Shown piece by piece: positions 16,388-25,081 of a stretch of 64,000 bases of DNA. The stretch lies in NCBI GenBank assembly GCA_040901465.1, contig JBBDYN010000028.1:248001-312000 (forward strand), written 5' to 3'. Source of the DNA: JAUSIF01 sp040901465. GTDB lineage: Bacteria; Pseudomonadota; Alphaproteobacteria; Rhizobiales; Xanthobacteraceae. The notes under the pieces were generated by a model. It did not search any database. It had not been told where the DNA came from and saw only the letters and a program-made list of their open reading frames with translations. The position numbers and the translations under genes are program-made. The stretch's first letter is position 1. Each line of letters opens with the position of its first letter.

Positions 16388-17800
16388 ATGCTTTACGTTT
16401 CGACCCGCGGCGAGGCGCCCGCGATTTCCTTTGCCGACGCGCTGCTCGCCGGGCTCGCGCGCGACGGCGGACTCTACGTGCCGGAGCGCTGGCCGACGCT
16501 TTCGCGCGACGTGATCGCGGGCTTCCAGGGCAAGCCCTACGCCGATGTCGCCTTCGAAGTGATCCGTCCCTATATCGCGGGCTCGATCAAAGACACCGAT
16601 CTCGCGCGTATGATCAAGGACGCCTACGCGAACTTCGGGCATCCGGCCGTGGCGCCGCTCGTCGAACTGAAACCCGGCGAATATCTGCTCGAGCTTTTTC
16701 ACGGGCCGACGCTCGCGTTCAAGGACGTGGCCATGCAATTGCTCGCACGCCTCATGGATCACGTGCTCGCTGAGCGCGGCGAGCGCGTGACGATCGTCGG
16801 TGCCACGTCCGGCGATACCGGCGGTGCCGCGGTCGAGGCCTTCCGCGGCCGCGACCGCGTCGACCTGATCATTCTTTTTCCCGACCGCCGCGTGTCCGAC
16901 GTGCAGCGCCGCATGATGACGACGGCGTCGGAGGCGAACGTGCACGCGGTCGCGGTCGAAGGCACCTTCGACGACTGCCAGGCGCTCGTGAAGGCGCTGT
17001 TCAACGATCACGCTTTCCGCGACCGCGTGAAGATGTCGGGCGTCAATTCCATCAACTGGGCGCGCATCGTCGCGCAGGCGGTCTATTACTTCATCGCCGC
17101 GGCGGCGCTCGGTGCGCCCGAACGCGCCGTCCGCTTCGCCGTGCCGACCGGGAATTTTGGTGATATTTTCGCGGGTTACGTGGCCGCGCAGATGGGCCTG
17201 CCGGTCGAGCGGCTGATCATCGCGACGAACGTCAACGACATTCTCGCCCGCACGCTCGCGTCCGGCAACTACGAGCCGCACGCCGTCGTCGCCACCGCGT
17301 CGCCCGCCATGGACATCCAGGTGTCGTCGAATTTCGAGCGGCTTCTGTTCGAGGCGACGGGCCGCAGTCCCGTGGCCGTGCTCAAGATGATGTCGGTCCT
17401 CGCAAAAGAGAAGCGCTTCACGGTTCCGCCCGACGCGCTCGCCGCGATGCGAAAGCTTTTTTCTGCGCGGCGCGCCGACGAGGCCGAGACCGTCGCCACG
17501 ATCAAGGCCGTATACGCCGAGTGCGGTTACGTGCTGGATCCCCACAGCGCCGTCGGTGTTGCGGTCGCCCGCAAGCTGAAGGCCGAAGGCAAGGCGCCGG
17601 TCGTCTCGCTCGCCACGGCGGACCCGGCGAAGTTCCCCGAAGCGGTCGAGGCCGCGATCGGTGTCCATCCGAAATTGCCCGAGCGGCTTGCCGATCTCGG
17701 CAAGCGCCGCGAGCGCTTCACGAAATTGCCTGCAAACGTCGAAGCGGTCGCGCGCTTCGTCGCCGACCATAGCCGCGCCGCGGCCGGAGCCGCCGCATGA
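16388..17800 (+). CDS. thrC: Threonine synthase
   Basis: PLP enzyme converting O-phosphohomoserine to threonine, cytoplasmic. The 470-residue length fits the long proteobacterial/yeast class. The motif HGPTLAFKDVA carries the PLP-binding lysine K112, and VGATSGDTGGAA is the phosphate-binding loop. The ATG at 16388 has GAGGA five bases upstream; the TTG at 16376 is within the Shine-Dalgarno region and is rejected. It overlaps the M16 protease by four bases. The cox-surf1-thrC-M16 order is conserved in Rhizobiales. Confidence 0.95.
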   Translation: MLYVSTRGEAPAISFADALLAGLARDGGLYVPERWPTLSRDVIAGFQGKPYADVAFEVIRPYIAGSIKDTDLARMIKDAYANFGHPAVAPLVELKPGEYLLELFHGPTLAFKDVAMQLLARLMDHVLAERGERVTIVGATSGDTGGAAVEAFRGRDRVDLIILFPDRRVSDVQRRMMTTASEANVHAVAVEGTFDDCQALVKALFNDHAFRDRVKMSGVNSINWARIVAQAVYYFIAAAALGAPERAVRFAVPTGNFGDIFAGYVAAQMGLPVERLIIATNVNDILARTLASGNYEPHAVVATASPAMDIQVSSNFERLLFEATGRSPVAVLKMMSVLAKEKRFTVPPDALAAMRKLFSARRADEAETVATIKAVYAECGYVLDPHSAVGVAVARKLKAEGKAPVVSLATADPAKFPEAVEAAIGVHPKLPERLADLGKRRERFTKLPANVEAVARFVADHSRAAAGAAA

Positions 17801-19068
17801 GCGCCGTCGTCGAGCGGCTCCCGAGCGGCCTCACCGTCGTCACCGACCGCATGCCGCATTTGCGCACGGCCGCACTCGGCATCTGGATCGGTGCCGGCTC
17901 GCGCAACGAGGAATCGCACGAGCACGGCATCGCGCATCTCCTCGAGCACATGGCCTTCAAGGGCACGCAGCGGCGCACCGCGCTTCAGATCGTCGAGGAG
18001 ATCGAGGCAGTCGGCGGCGACCTCAATGCCTCGACCAGCATCGAGAACACCGGCTACTTTGCGCGCCTGCTCGGCGCCGATGTCCCGCTCGCGCTCGACA
18101 TCCTCACCGACATTCTCACCAACTCGACCTTCGAGCCGGCCGAACTCGCGCGTGAGCAGGGCGTGATCCTGCAGGAGATCGGCGCCGTCAACGACACGCC
18201 CGACGATCTCGTGTTCGAACTGTTCCAGGCGCGCGCGTTTCCCGACCAGCCGATCGGCCGTCCCATTCTCGGCACGCCCCAATCCGTGCGCTCCTTCACG
18301 CCCGCGAGCCTGCGCGCCTATCTCGCCAAGCACTATCGCGCCCCGCGCATGATCGTGTCCGCCGCAGGAGACGTGGATCATGCGGCGATCGTCGGCGAGA
18401 TCTCCAGGCGCCTCGCGACGATCCCCGAGGCGCCGACCATGCCCGCGCCGGCCGCCCGCTATGCCGGAGGCCTCGAGCTTGGCGCGCGTCCGCTCGAACA
18501 GGCGCACCTCATCCTCGGCTTGCAGGGTTGCTCGTATCTCCGGCCGGAGTATTTCGCGATGCAGGTTTTCACGAGCGTGCTCGGCGGCGGATCATCCTCG
18601 CGGCTCTTCCAGGAGGTGCGCGAGAAGCGCGGCCTCTGCTACTCGATTTATTCCTACCATCAGCCCTTCCTCGACACCGGCATCTTCGGCATTTACGCCG
18701 GCACCGATCCGAAGGACGCGCACGATTTGATGGCGGTCGTGGTGGACGAGCTCGCCAATGCCGCCGCGACCGCGAACGAAGCCGAGATCGCCCGCGCCAA
18801 GGCGCTGATGAAGGTCGGGCTGCTCGGCATGCTGGAGAGCTCGTCCGCCCGCGCGGATCAGCTGGCGCGCCAGATCCTTGCCTTCGGGCGCCCGATTCCG
18901 CTCGACGAGCTTGCCGCCAGGATCGACGCCGTGACGGTCGAAGACGTGCGCGCCGCCGGCCGCGCGCTCATCGCATCCGGCCGCCCGACCTTTGCCGGGC
19001 TTGGTCCGGCGACCGGACTTGAATCGGCCGCGCGGATTGCCGAAAGTCTGCAGCGCCGGGCAGCCTGA
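17797..19068 (+). CDS. M16-family zinc metallopeptidase (processing-peptidase-like)
   Basis: A 423-residue protease of the pitrilysin/mitochondrial processing peptidase family. The inverted zinc motif HLLEH is at residues 47-51, inside the conserved IAHLLEHMAFKGT. The second domain contains GGGSSSRLFQEVREKRGLCYSI, the Gly-rich and R/Y signature of the family. It is translationally coupled to thrC by an ATGA overlap. Its natural substrates are unknown. Confidence 0.93.
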   Translation: MSAVVERLPSGLTVVTDRMPHLRTAALGIWIGAGSRNEESHEHGIAHLLEHMAFKGTQRRTALQIVEEIEAVGGDLNASTSIENTGYFARLLGADVPLALDILTDILTNSTFEPAELAREQGVILQEIGAVNDTPDDLVFELFQARAFPDQPIGRPILGTPQSVRSFTPASLRAYLAKHYRAPRMIVSAAGDVDHAAIVGEISRRLATIPEAPTMPAPAARYAGGLELGARPLEQAHLILGLQGCSYLRPEYFAMQVFTSVLGGGSSSRLFQEVREKRGLCYSIYSYHQPFLDTGIFGIYAGTDPKDAHDLMAVVVDELANAAATANEAEIARAKALMKVGLLGMLESSSARADQLARQILAFGRPIPLDELAARIDAVTVEDVRAAGRALIASGRPTFAGLGPATGLESAARIAESLQRRAA

Positions 19069-19099
19069 AGTCCGGCGCTCGCCGCTTCCGCCGTATCAT

Positions 19100-19687
19100 A
19101 TGGCTCTGTTCCGTTCGATGTTGTGGTCGGAGCCCTTGCCCGTGATCGAGGGCAGGGGCGTCTTTTTGCGCATACCTCAAGCGGCCGATCACGCTGCCTG
19201 GTCGAGCCTGCGCGAAGAGAGCCGTGCGTTTCTCGCTCCATGGGAACCGACTTGGCCGGAGGACGATCTCACGCGCGCCGCCTTCCGCCGCCGCATTCAG
19301 CGCTATGCGCGCGATCAGCAGGCCGATCTCGGCTATGCGTTTCTGATTTTCCGGAGCCAGGACGAGGCGATTGTCGGGGGCGCCACACTCAACAACGTTC
19401 GCCGCGGCGTGGCCCAGGCCGCGAACCTCGGCTATTGGATGGGCGCGCCTTACGCACGCCAAGGCTACATGACTGCCGCGCTGGCAGCGCTCATACCGTT
19501 CGCACACGGCGCGCTGCGCCTGAAGCGGATCGAGGCCGCGTGCCTGCCGCACAACGCGGGATCGGTGCGGCTCCTCGAGAAGCTACGCTTCACCCGCGAG
19601 GGCCACGCACGGGAATATCTCTGCATTGCCGGCGAGTGGCAGGATCATCTGCTCTACGCGCGGCTCGCGAATGATCCATTGCCTTGA
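19100..19687 (+). CDS. GNAT acetyltransferase, RimJ/RimL type
   Basis: A 195-residue N-acetyltransferase. The acetyl-CoA-binding segment reads LGYWMGAPYARQGYMTAAL, and the C-terminus has the LRLKRIEAACLPHNAGSVRLLEKLRF pattern of RimJ/RimL proteins that acetylate ribosomal proteins or other N-termini. The ATG at 19100 is the first likely start; the open frame reaches back into the M16 gene. The substrate cannot be assigned. Confidence 0.85.
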   Translation: MALFRSMLWSEPLPVIEGRGVFLRIPQAADHAAWSSLREESRAFLAPWEPTWPEDDLTRAAFRRRIQRYARDQQADLGYAFLIFRSQDEAIVGGATLNNVRRGVAQAANLGYWMGAPYARQGYMTAALAALIPFAHGALRLKRIEAACLPHNAGSVRLLEKLRFTREGHAREYLCIAGEWQDHLLYARLANDPLP

Positions 19688-19711
19688 ACGGCACTTCAGC
19701 TCGATTTTTTC

Positions 19712-19779
19712 TCCCTCATGCGCGGGCTTGACCCGCGCATCCAGAAAACTGGATTGCCGGGTCAAGCCCGGCAATGAGG
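19712..19779. repeat. Dispersed palindromic repeat, copy 2
   Basis: CTCCCTCATGCGCGGGCTTGAC ... CTGGATTGCCGGGTCAAGCC ... GGCAATGAGG. It is a shorter relative of 15086-15188 and lies between two convergent genes, where it could end transcription from both sides. Confidence 0.8.
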
Positions 19780-19792
19780 ATTGGGAAAGCAC

Positions 19793-20980
19793 TCAGAACG
19801 CGCAGACGCAGCTTTCCTTGTGCGCGCCGACGATCGAGGCGAGGACTCCCTCGATCGACTGCATGAGCGCCTGACCGCGCCGGTCCGTCTCGGCGAGCCA
19901 CGCGGCGGTCTCCGCGAGCGACAATTTGCGTGCATCGTCCGCTTCGAGCTTTCGCTCGCGGCTGAGCATCTCGCGCGCCGAGGCAAGCGCGGCGAGGGGG
20001 GCAAGCGATTTCGCTTCCCCGGGCTCATCGCCGTTCGGCGCGAGATCCGCGCCCTTGATTACCCGCTGCACGAGTACGGAGAGAGTTTCGCCAGGCTCGC
20101 CCTTCGCGGCCGCGCGCGCAGCGGCGAGCGCGCTGTCCGCCGAAGCGTGAATTGTTTCGATCCGCTTCGTGATCGGCATCAATCCCTGCCGGTAGCCGGC
20201 GATCTGATAATAATTATTGGCGCACATGCCCGGGTTGGCGGACTGACCGGAGTAGGCATTGAGCTCCGAAGTCCAGCGTTGGACCAGAAATCGAAACCAT
20301 TCGGTCGCCATCTGTGCGTCGCCGCCGCGGCGCACTGCGAACGCGGCAGCGAACCGCTCCGCCCCCGCGAGTTCACTCGAACGCGCGCCGGTCGCGGAAA
20401 AGAGCCGCCCGCCCGGCAGCGCTGGGTCGGGTTTGCGCAATTCTTCCGCCGCGTCCCGCACGGTCTGCGAGAGGCCGGACCGCAATTCCGCGAGCTTTTC
20501 CCGATAGGCGCCAACGCAATCCGCGACGTTCAATTCCGTCTCGCCAATGCTGACCGTGCCGTCCGGCGTGCGCGCCTCCACGCGAACCCGGCTCAGCGCG
20601 GCCGCAAGCGGCGCGCGTTCGACCTTCAGTTTGAGCGTGCGCTGGGCGCGCTCGCCCGCCGCAATCCGCGCGATTTCCGCATGCAGCGCGCCGCCCTCGA
20701 CGCGCCAACCTTGCGAACTGGCCCCCGACAATCCTTCGAACCGCGCCGTTAGCGTGATCGGCCCGAGCGCGCGCTTTTCGCCGTTCTGAATGATGATCGT
20801 GAGATTCGGCGTCGCGCCGACCGGAAGCGGCCGCTCCTTTGCGGAACTTCCGAGCGGCGTCACCGTGATTACAAGCGTCTGGCCGAAAGCGAGAGTACCC
20901 GGAAAGAGGGCAGAGAGTGCGCACAGGCAGGCGAGAGCGATCCGGCCGGTCAAAGGCAATGCTGGGCGCGGGACTGGCAT
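19793..20980 (-). CDS. Secreted protein of unknown function
   Basis: A 395-residue protein that I do not recognise. Residues about 10-32 form a signal peptide ending TLAFGQ. The N-terminal half looks like a beta-rich domain: VITVTPLGSSA, LTIIIQNGEKRALGPITL. The rest is mostly helical and ends with ESCVCAF. Cysteines are few (for example VADCVGAY and NPGMCANNYY). The ATG at 20980 is chosen because it begins the signal peptide. It lies 20 bases after the AsmA gene on the same strand, so the two are probably cotranscribed. Confidence 0.7.
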   Translation of the reverse strand: MPVPRPALPLTGRIALACLCALSALFPGTLAFGQTLVITVTPLGSSAKERPLPVGATPNLTIIIQNGEKRALGPITLTARFEGLSGASSQGWRVEGGALHAEIARIAAGERAQRTLKLKVERAPLAAALSRVRVEARTPDGTVSIGETELNVADCVGAYREKLAELRSGLSQTVRDAAEELRKPDPALPGGRLFSATGARSSELAGAERFAAAFAVRRGGDAQMATEWFRFLVQRWTSELNAYSGQSANPGMCANNYYQIAGYRQGLMPITKRIETIHASADSALAAARAAAKGEPGETLSVLVQRVIKGADLAPNGDEPGEAKSLAPLAALASAREMLSRERKLEADDARKLSLAETAAWLAETDRRGQALMQSIEGVLASIVGAHKESCVCAF

Positions 20981-21000
20981 GACGCGGGGATTTGGTTCTT

Positions 21001-22926
21001 CTATCGCGCCTCGGCGGCCGGCGCAGCGGCCGGAGCGGTCGTGGCGGGCACGGCGCCCGGAGCAGCCTCGGCATCGTCGTCGCTCTCGCTCGCGGCTTTT
21101 TCGCGCGCGGCCTGCTTGCGAGCGGCGTCGAGGAGCGGCGCAGCGGCGCCCGAGCGCTGGATCAGCGCTGTCGGATCCGGCAGCAGGAACGGCCGGTCCC
21201 ACGGACCGATCACGAGGAACGGCAAATCGAACGACTGTGCGGCGTTGGCGGGCGCCGCGGCTCGTACCAAGGTCGCAGTACCCTTGAGATCGAAATCCCG
21301 GTGAACGACCGAGGCCTCGCCCGCGAGCTTGACGCGCACGAGCGCGCTTTCCACGTTAGCTTCCTCGACCTTCGCCGTTCCCTCTGTGACCCGCAGCTTC
21401 GCCGTCAGCCGGTCGAACGACGTGCGACCGCCCATGAAATCCGGCGCACCCGAGAGCGGCTTGCGCTCAAGGCGGCGCAACACCTGCTCGACATTGATCC
21501 CGTTGAGAACTCCATCCTTCGCCGCGAACGTGATGCCGCCCGACAAGCCGCGCGTGATCGCGTGCACGTGCTTGCCGGCGCCATCGAGCGCGAGCACGAG
21601 CGTGCCCTTGCCCTCAATCCGTTGAATTCCGGCAAGCTCGGCCAACCCGGGTGCGAGATCGAAATCCGCGATATTGGCTTCGATTTTTACTTCCGGTGTG
21701 CCGTCACCGCTTTTGCCGAGCGCGGCGCGCCCGCGCAACGATCCACCGTGAAACTGTGCGTCGCCGACAGTGAGCGTAAATTTTCCATTGCGCATGGACA
21801 CCGTGGCCGCGACGCGGGTGAGTTCGGTCTTGCGCACGACCACGCGGCCGGAGGAAAATCTGACGTCGAGATCAAGTTTGTCGAGCGCGGCAAGGTCGAT
21901 GGGTTCCCGGCTCCAATCGCGCTCGTCGTCGCCGTTCACGGCAAAGCCGCCGGAGTAGGGCGTGAAGTTCGAAGCCTCGCTCGCCAGCGTCGCCTGAATC
22001 ACAGCGCGGCCGCCATCGTACTTCGCGGTGAGGCCGCCCGCGGCGCGATTGCCGTCGAGATCGATGGAAAGCCCGGTAAGCGCGAGTGAATTGGCGGTCA
22101 GCGCTGCCTGCGCCTTCAGCTTGAATGGGCCGAATCCGCCGCGCGTGAGCGGCGCGAACGAGAGGAGCTTGAGCCCGTCGCGCAAGGATTTCGCTTCCGC
22201 GGCGAGCACGCCGTCCGCCTGGACTCCGTTCCGGTAGGCGATCCCGCCGTCGAAACCGACCTTCAACGGCTCGGTCTCGATCCGCACGCGGAATCCGGTG
22301 CGATCGCCGCGCCCGAATGCGGTCGTGTCGGCGATCGAGAGGCTGAGGGAGGCGGGCGCGCCGCGCCATTCGAACGACCCGCTCGCGGTCAAACCAGCGC
22401 CCGACCAGGCAAGAGCGGCGTCTACATTCGACAACGGTTCGACGTTGTCGGTATGCGTGTCCTTGAAGTGGACCGTGCCTTCGACAAACCGGATCTCCGG
22501 CTGCATCGGCGGCTCGGTCGCCGTGCGCGGACGCAATGGAATGCCGATCAGAAATGCTCCGTCGCCCGCAACCTCGACCGAAAGGCGCGGCTGTTCGAAC
22601 GTGAGCGAGGCGATCTGCACGTGGCCGGACAGGAGCGGGAGAATTTGCACGGTGGCCCGCAGCGCCGCAGCCGTGAATGCGGGGCGCTTGCCGTCTTCGA
22701 GCCGCACATTCTCGATCCGCACCGCCGGGCGCGGCAGAAGCGTAAGGCGCACCGGTCCTTCGATCCGCGGCTCGACGCCCGTCGCGTCTCGTAGCGCACG
22801 TACGGCCGCGTTGCGCGCCTCGTACTCCGACACGAAATGCGGCGTGATCAGTAGAACGCCGGCAATGACCGCGACGACGCCGAGCGCGGCGACGGTCATG
22901 CGCTTCAGACGGGTCGAGACGCTCAC
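21001..22926 (-). CDS. AsmA-family envelope protein
   Basis: A 641-residue protein with one N-terminal membrane helix (about residues 11-29) and a long periplasmic part. AsmA features are the opening EPRIEGPVRLTLLPRPAVRIENVRLED and the C-terminal repeat region with IEGKGTLVLALDGAGKH and LSGGITFAAKDGVLNGINV. AsmA-like proteins are thought to move or organise lipids between the membranes. The Ala/Pro-rich tail after about residue 600 looks disordered. Confidence 0.88.
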   Translation of the reverse strand: MSVSTRLKRMTVAALGVVAVIAGVLLITPHFVSEYEARNAAVRALRDATGVEPRIEGPVRLTLLPRPAVRIENVRLEDGKRPAFTAAALRATVQILPLLSGHVQIASLTFEQPRLSVEVAGDGAFLIGIPLRPRTATEPPMQPEIRFVEGTVHFKDTHTDNVEPLSNVDAALAWSGAGLTASGSFEWRGAPASLSLSIADTTAFGRGDRTGFRVRIETEPLKVGFDGGIAYRNGVQADGVLAAEAKSLRDGLKLLSFAPLTRGGFGPFKLKAQAALTANSLALTGLSIDLDGNRAAGGLTAKYDGGRAVIQATLASEASNFTPYSGGFAVNGDDERDWSREPIDLAALDKLDLDVRFSSGRVVVRKTELTRVAATVSMRNGKFTLTVGDAQFHGGSLRGRAALGKSGDGTPEVKIEANIADFDLAPGLAELAGIQRIEGKGTLVLALDGAGKHVHAITRGLSGGITFAAKDGVLNGINVEQVLRRLERKPLSGAPDFMGGRTSFDRLTAKLRVTEGTAKVEEANVESALVRVKLAGEASVVHRDFDLKGTATLVRAAAPANAAQSFDLPFLVIGPWDRPFLLPDPTALIQRSGAAAPLLDAARKQAAREKAASESDDDAEAAPGAVPATTAPAAAPAAEAR

Positions 22927-23116
22927 GATCGATCTCGCATCGGCAATCCGGTCAGCAATGGGGGCTGGCGCGACGGGTCATGCATCAGCGCCCGCCACGC
23001 CCCAACTCGGCGGGCTCTGTGTCGCTTTCAAGGCCTGACAGACGCGGCCCGAACCAGTAAGAATCCCCGCTTCCCTGCGGCTGCCAGCGTGGCGGCCGGG
23101 AAGGACAAACTATCCC

Positions 23117-25081
23117 ATGCTCGAAAAGACCGGGCAACCATTGTGGACGCCTGCGCCGGAACGGGTTGCGGCGAGCGAAATGACGCGGTTCCGCACGGGC
23201 GCGAACGAGCGATTCGGCCTGCGGCTCGCCGACTACCCGGCGCTGCACGCCTGGTCGGTGGAACACCGGGCCGAGTTCTGGGACCTCATCTGGGATTTTT
23301 GCGGCGTGATCAGCGACAAGGGCACGCGCCCTCTCCTCGACGGCGACCGGATGCCCGGCGCCCGCTTCTTTCCCGACGCGAAGCTGAACTTTGCCGAGAA
23401 CCTGATGCGCCGCCACGACGCCGGCCCGGCAATCATCTTCCGCGGCGAGGACAAGGCGACACGCACGCTGAGCTTCGCCGAGCTCGACGCCCTCGTCTCG
23501 CGCCTGCAACAGGCGCTGCAGGCGGCCGGCGTTGGGCGAGGCGATCGCGTCGCCGCGATGCTGCCGAATTTACCGGAGGCCGCCGCGCTCATGCTCGCGG
23601 TCACTTCGCTCGGGGCGATTTTTTCCTCGTGCTCGCCCGATTTCGGCGAGCGCGGCGTGCTCGACCGATTCGGTCAGATCGAGCCGAAGGTATTCGTTTC
23701 ATGCGACGGATACTGGTACGCGGGGAAACGCATTTCGATCTCCGACAAGCTCAAGACGATCGTCGGCGAGCTTCCGACCGCGAAATCGATCGTGATCGTT
23801 CCCTATCTCGGCGATGCGGATGCTGTAGCAAAATCCTTACGGCGCGCGGTGACGCTCGACGATTTCCTCGCGCCCTTTCAACCGAAGCCGGTGACGTTCG
23901 AGCGGCTTCCCTTCGATCATCCGGTTTACATCCTCTATTCCTCGGGCACGACCGGCGTACCGAAATGCATCTTGCACGGCGCCGGCGGCACGCTCCTTCA
24001 GCACCTGAAGGAGCAGCGCCTGCATTGCGATTTGCGGCGCGGCGAGCGCCTCTTCTATTTCACCACGCTCGGCTGGATGATGTGGAATTGGCTCGTCTCC
24101 GGGCTCGCGAGCGAAGCGACGCTCTGTCTCTTTGACGGCTCGCCGTTTTCGCCGACGAACGACGTGCTGTTCAATTACGCGCAGGAAGAGCGAATCAACA
24201 TCTTCGGTACATCGGCGAAGTATATCGATGCGGCGAAGAAGGCCGGACTCGAGCCCGCAAAGACGCACGACCTTTCAGCGATACGGCTGATGACATCCAC
24301 CGGCTCGCCGCTCGCGCCGGAAAGCTTTGAATACGTCTATCAGGCGGTCAAATCCGACTTGCACCTCGCTTCGATCTCTGGCGGCACCGACATCGTCTCC
24401 TGTTTTGTGCTCGGCAATCCCACGGCGCCCGTCTGGAAGGGCGAGATCCAGGCGCCGGGTCTCGGCATGGCGGTGGACGTCTGGTCGGAGGAGGGCGCGC
24501 ATCTCGACGGCGGCCGCGGCGAGCTCGTCTGTCTGAAACCTTTTCCCTCGATGCCCGTCATGTTCTGGAACGATCCGGACGGGAAGAAGTATCGCGCCGC
24601 CTATTTCGAGCGTTTCCCCGGCGTCTGGCATCACGGCGATTTCGCCGAATGGACGCCGCATGGCGGCATCATCATCCATGGCCGCTCGGACGCGACGCTG
24701 AATCCGCAGGGCGTGCGCATCGGCACCGCGGAAATCTACGCGCAGGTCGAGCAGATCCCGGAGGTCGTCGAGTCGATCGCGATCGGCCAGGAATGGGAGC
24801 GCGACGTGCGGATTGTCCTGTTCGTGTGCTTGCGCGAGGGGGCCATGCTCGACGCCGCACTTGTCGACCGCATCAAGCGCAAGATCCGCGACGGCGCGAG
24901 TCCGCGCCACGTGCCGGCGAAGATCGTCGCCGTCGCCGACATCCCGCGCACGCGCTCCGGCAAGATCACCGAGATCGCCGTGCGCGACGTGGTGCACGGC
25001 CGTCCGGTGAAGAACACGGAGGCGCTCGCCAATCCCGAGGCGCTCGAGCTCTATCGCGACTTGGCCGCGCTGAAGTCCTGA
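23117..25081 (+). CDS. Acetoacetate-CoA ligase
   Basis: Cytoplasmic acyl-adenylate enzyme activating acetoacetate to acetoacetyl-CoA, which links ketone-body and polyhydroxybutyrate turnover to central metabolism. The 654-residue length fits acetoacetyl-CoA synthetases. The AMP-binding loop is YILYSSGTTGVPK near residue 275, and the C-terminal catalytic lysine region is IPRTRSGKITE. Its N-terminus (FWDLIWDFCGVIS) is the acetoacetyl-CoA synthetase pattern. A PHB link agrees with the phasins nearby. The 3' end overlaps the convergent permease gene by 31 bases. Confidence 0.92.
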   Translation: MLEKTGQPLWTPAPERVAASEMTRFRTGANERFGLRLADYPALHAWSVEHRAEFWDLIWDFCGVISDKGTRPLLDGDRMPGARFFPDAKLNFAENLMRRHDAGPAIIFRGEDKATRTLSFAELDALVSRLQQALQAAGVGRGDRVAAMLPNLPEAAALMLAVTSLGAIFSSCSPDFGERGVLDRFGQIEPKVFVSCDGYWYAGKRISISDKLKTIVGELPTAKSIVIVPYLGDADAVAKSLRRAVTLDDFLAPFQPKPVTFERLPFDHPVYILYSSGTTGVPKCILHGAGGTLLQHLKEQRLHCDLRRGERLFYFTTLGWMMWNWLVSGLASEATLCLFDGSPFSPTNDVLFNYAQEERINIFGTSAKYIDAAKKAGLEPAKTHDLSAIRLMTSTGSPLAPESFEYVYQAVKSDLHLASISGGTDIVSCFVLGNPTAPVWKGEIQAPGLGMAVDVWSEEGAHLDGGRGELVCLKPFPSMPVMFWNDPDGKKYRAAYFERFPGVWHHGDFAEWTPHGGIIIHGRSDATLNPQGVRIGTAEIYAQVEQIPEVVESIAIGQEWERDVRIVLFVCLREGAMLDAALVDRIKRKIRDGASPRHVPAKIVAVADIPRTRSGKITEIAVRDVVHGRPVKNTEALANPEALELYRDLAALKS

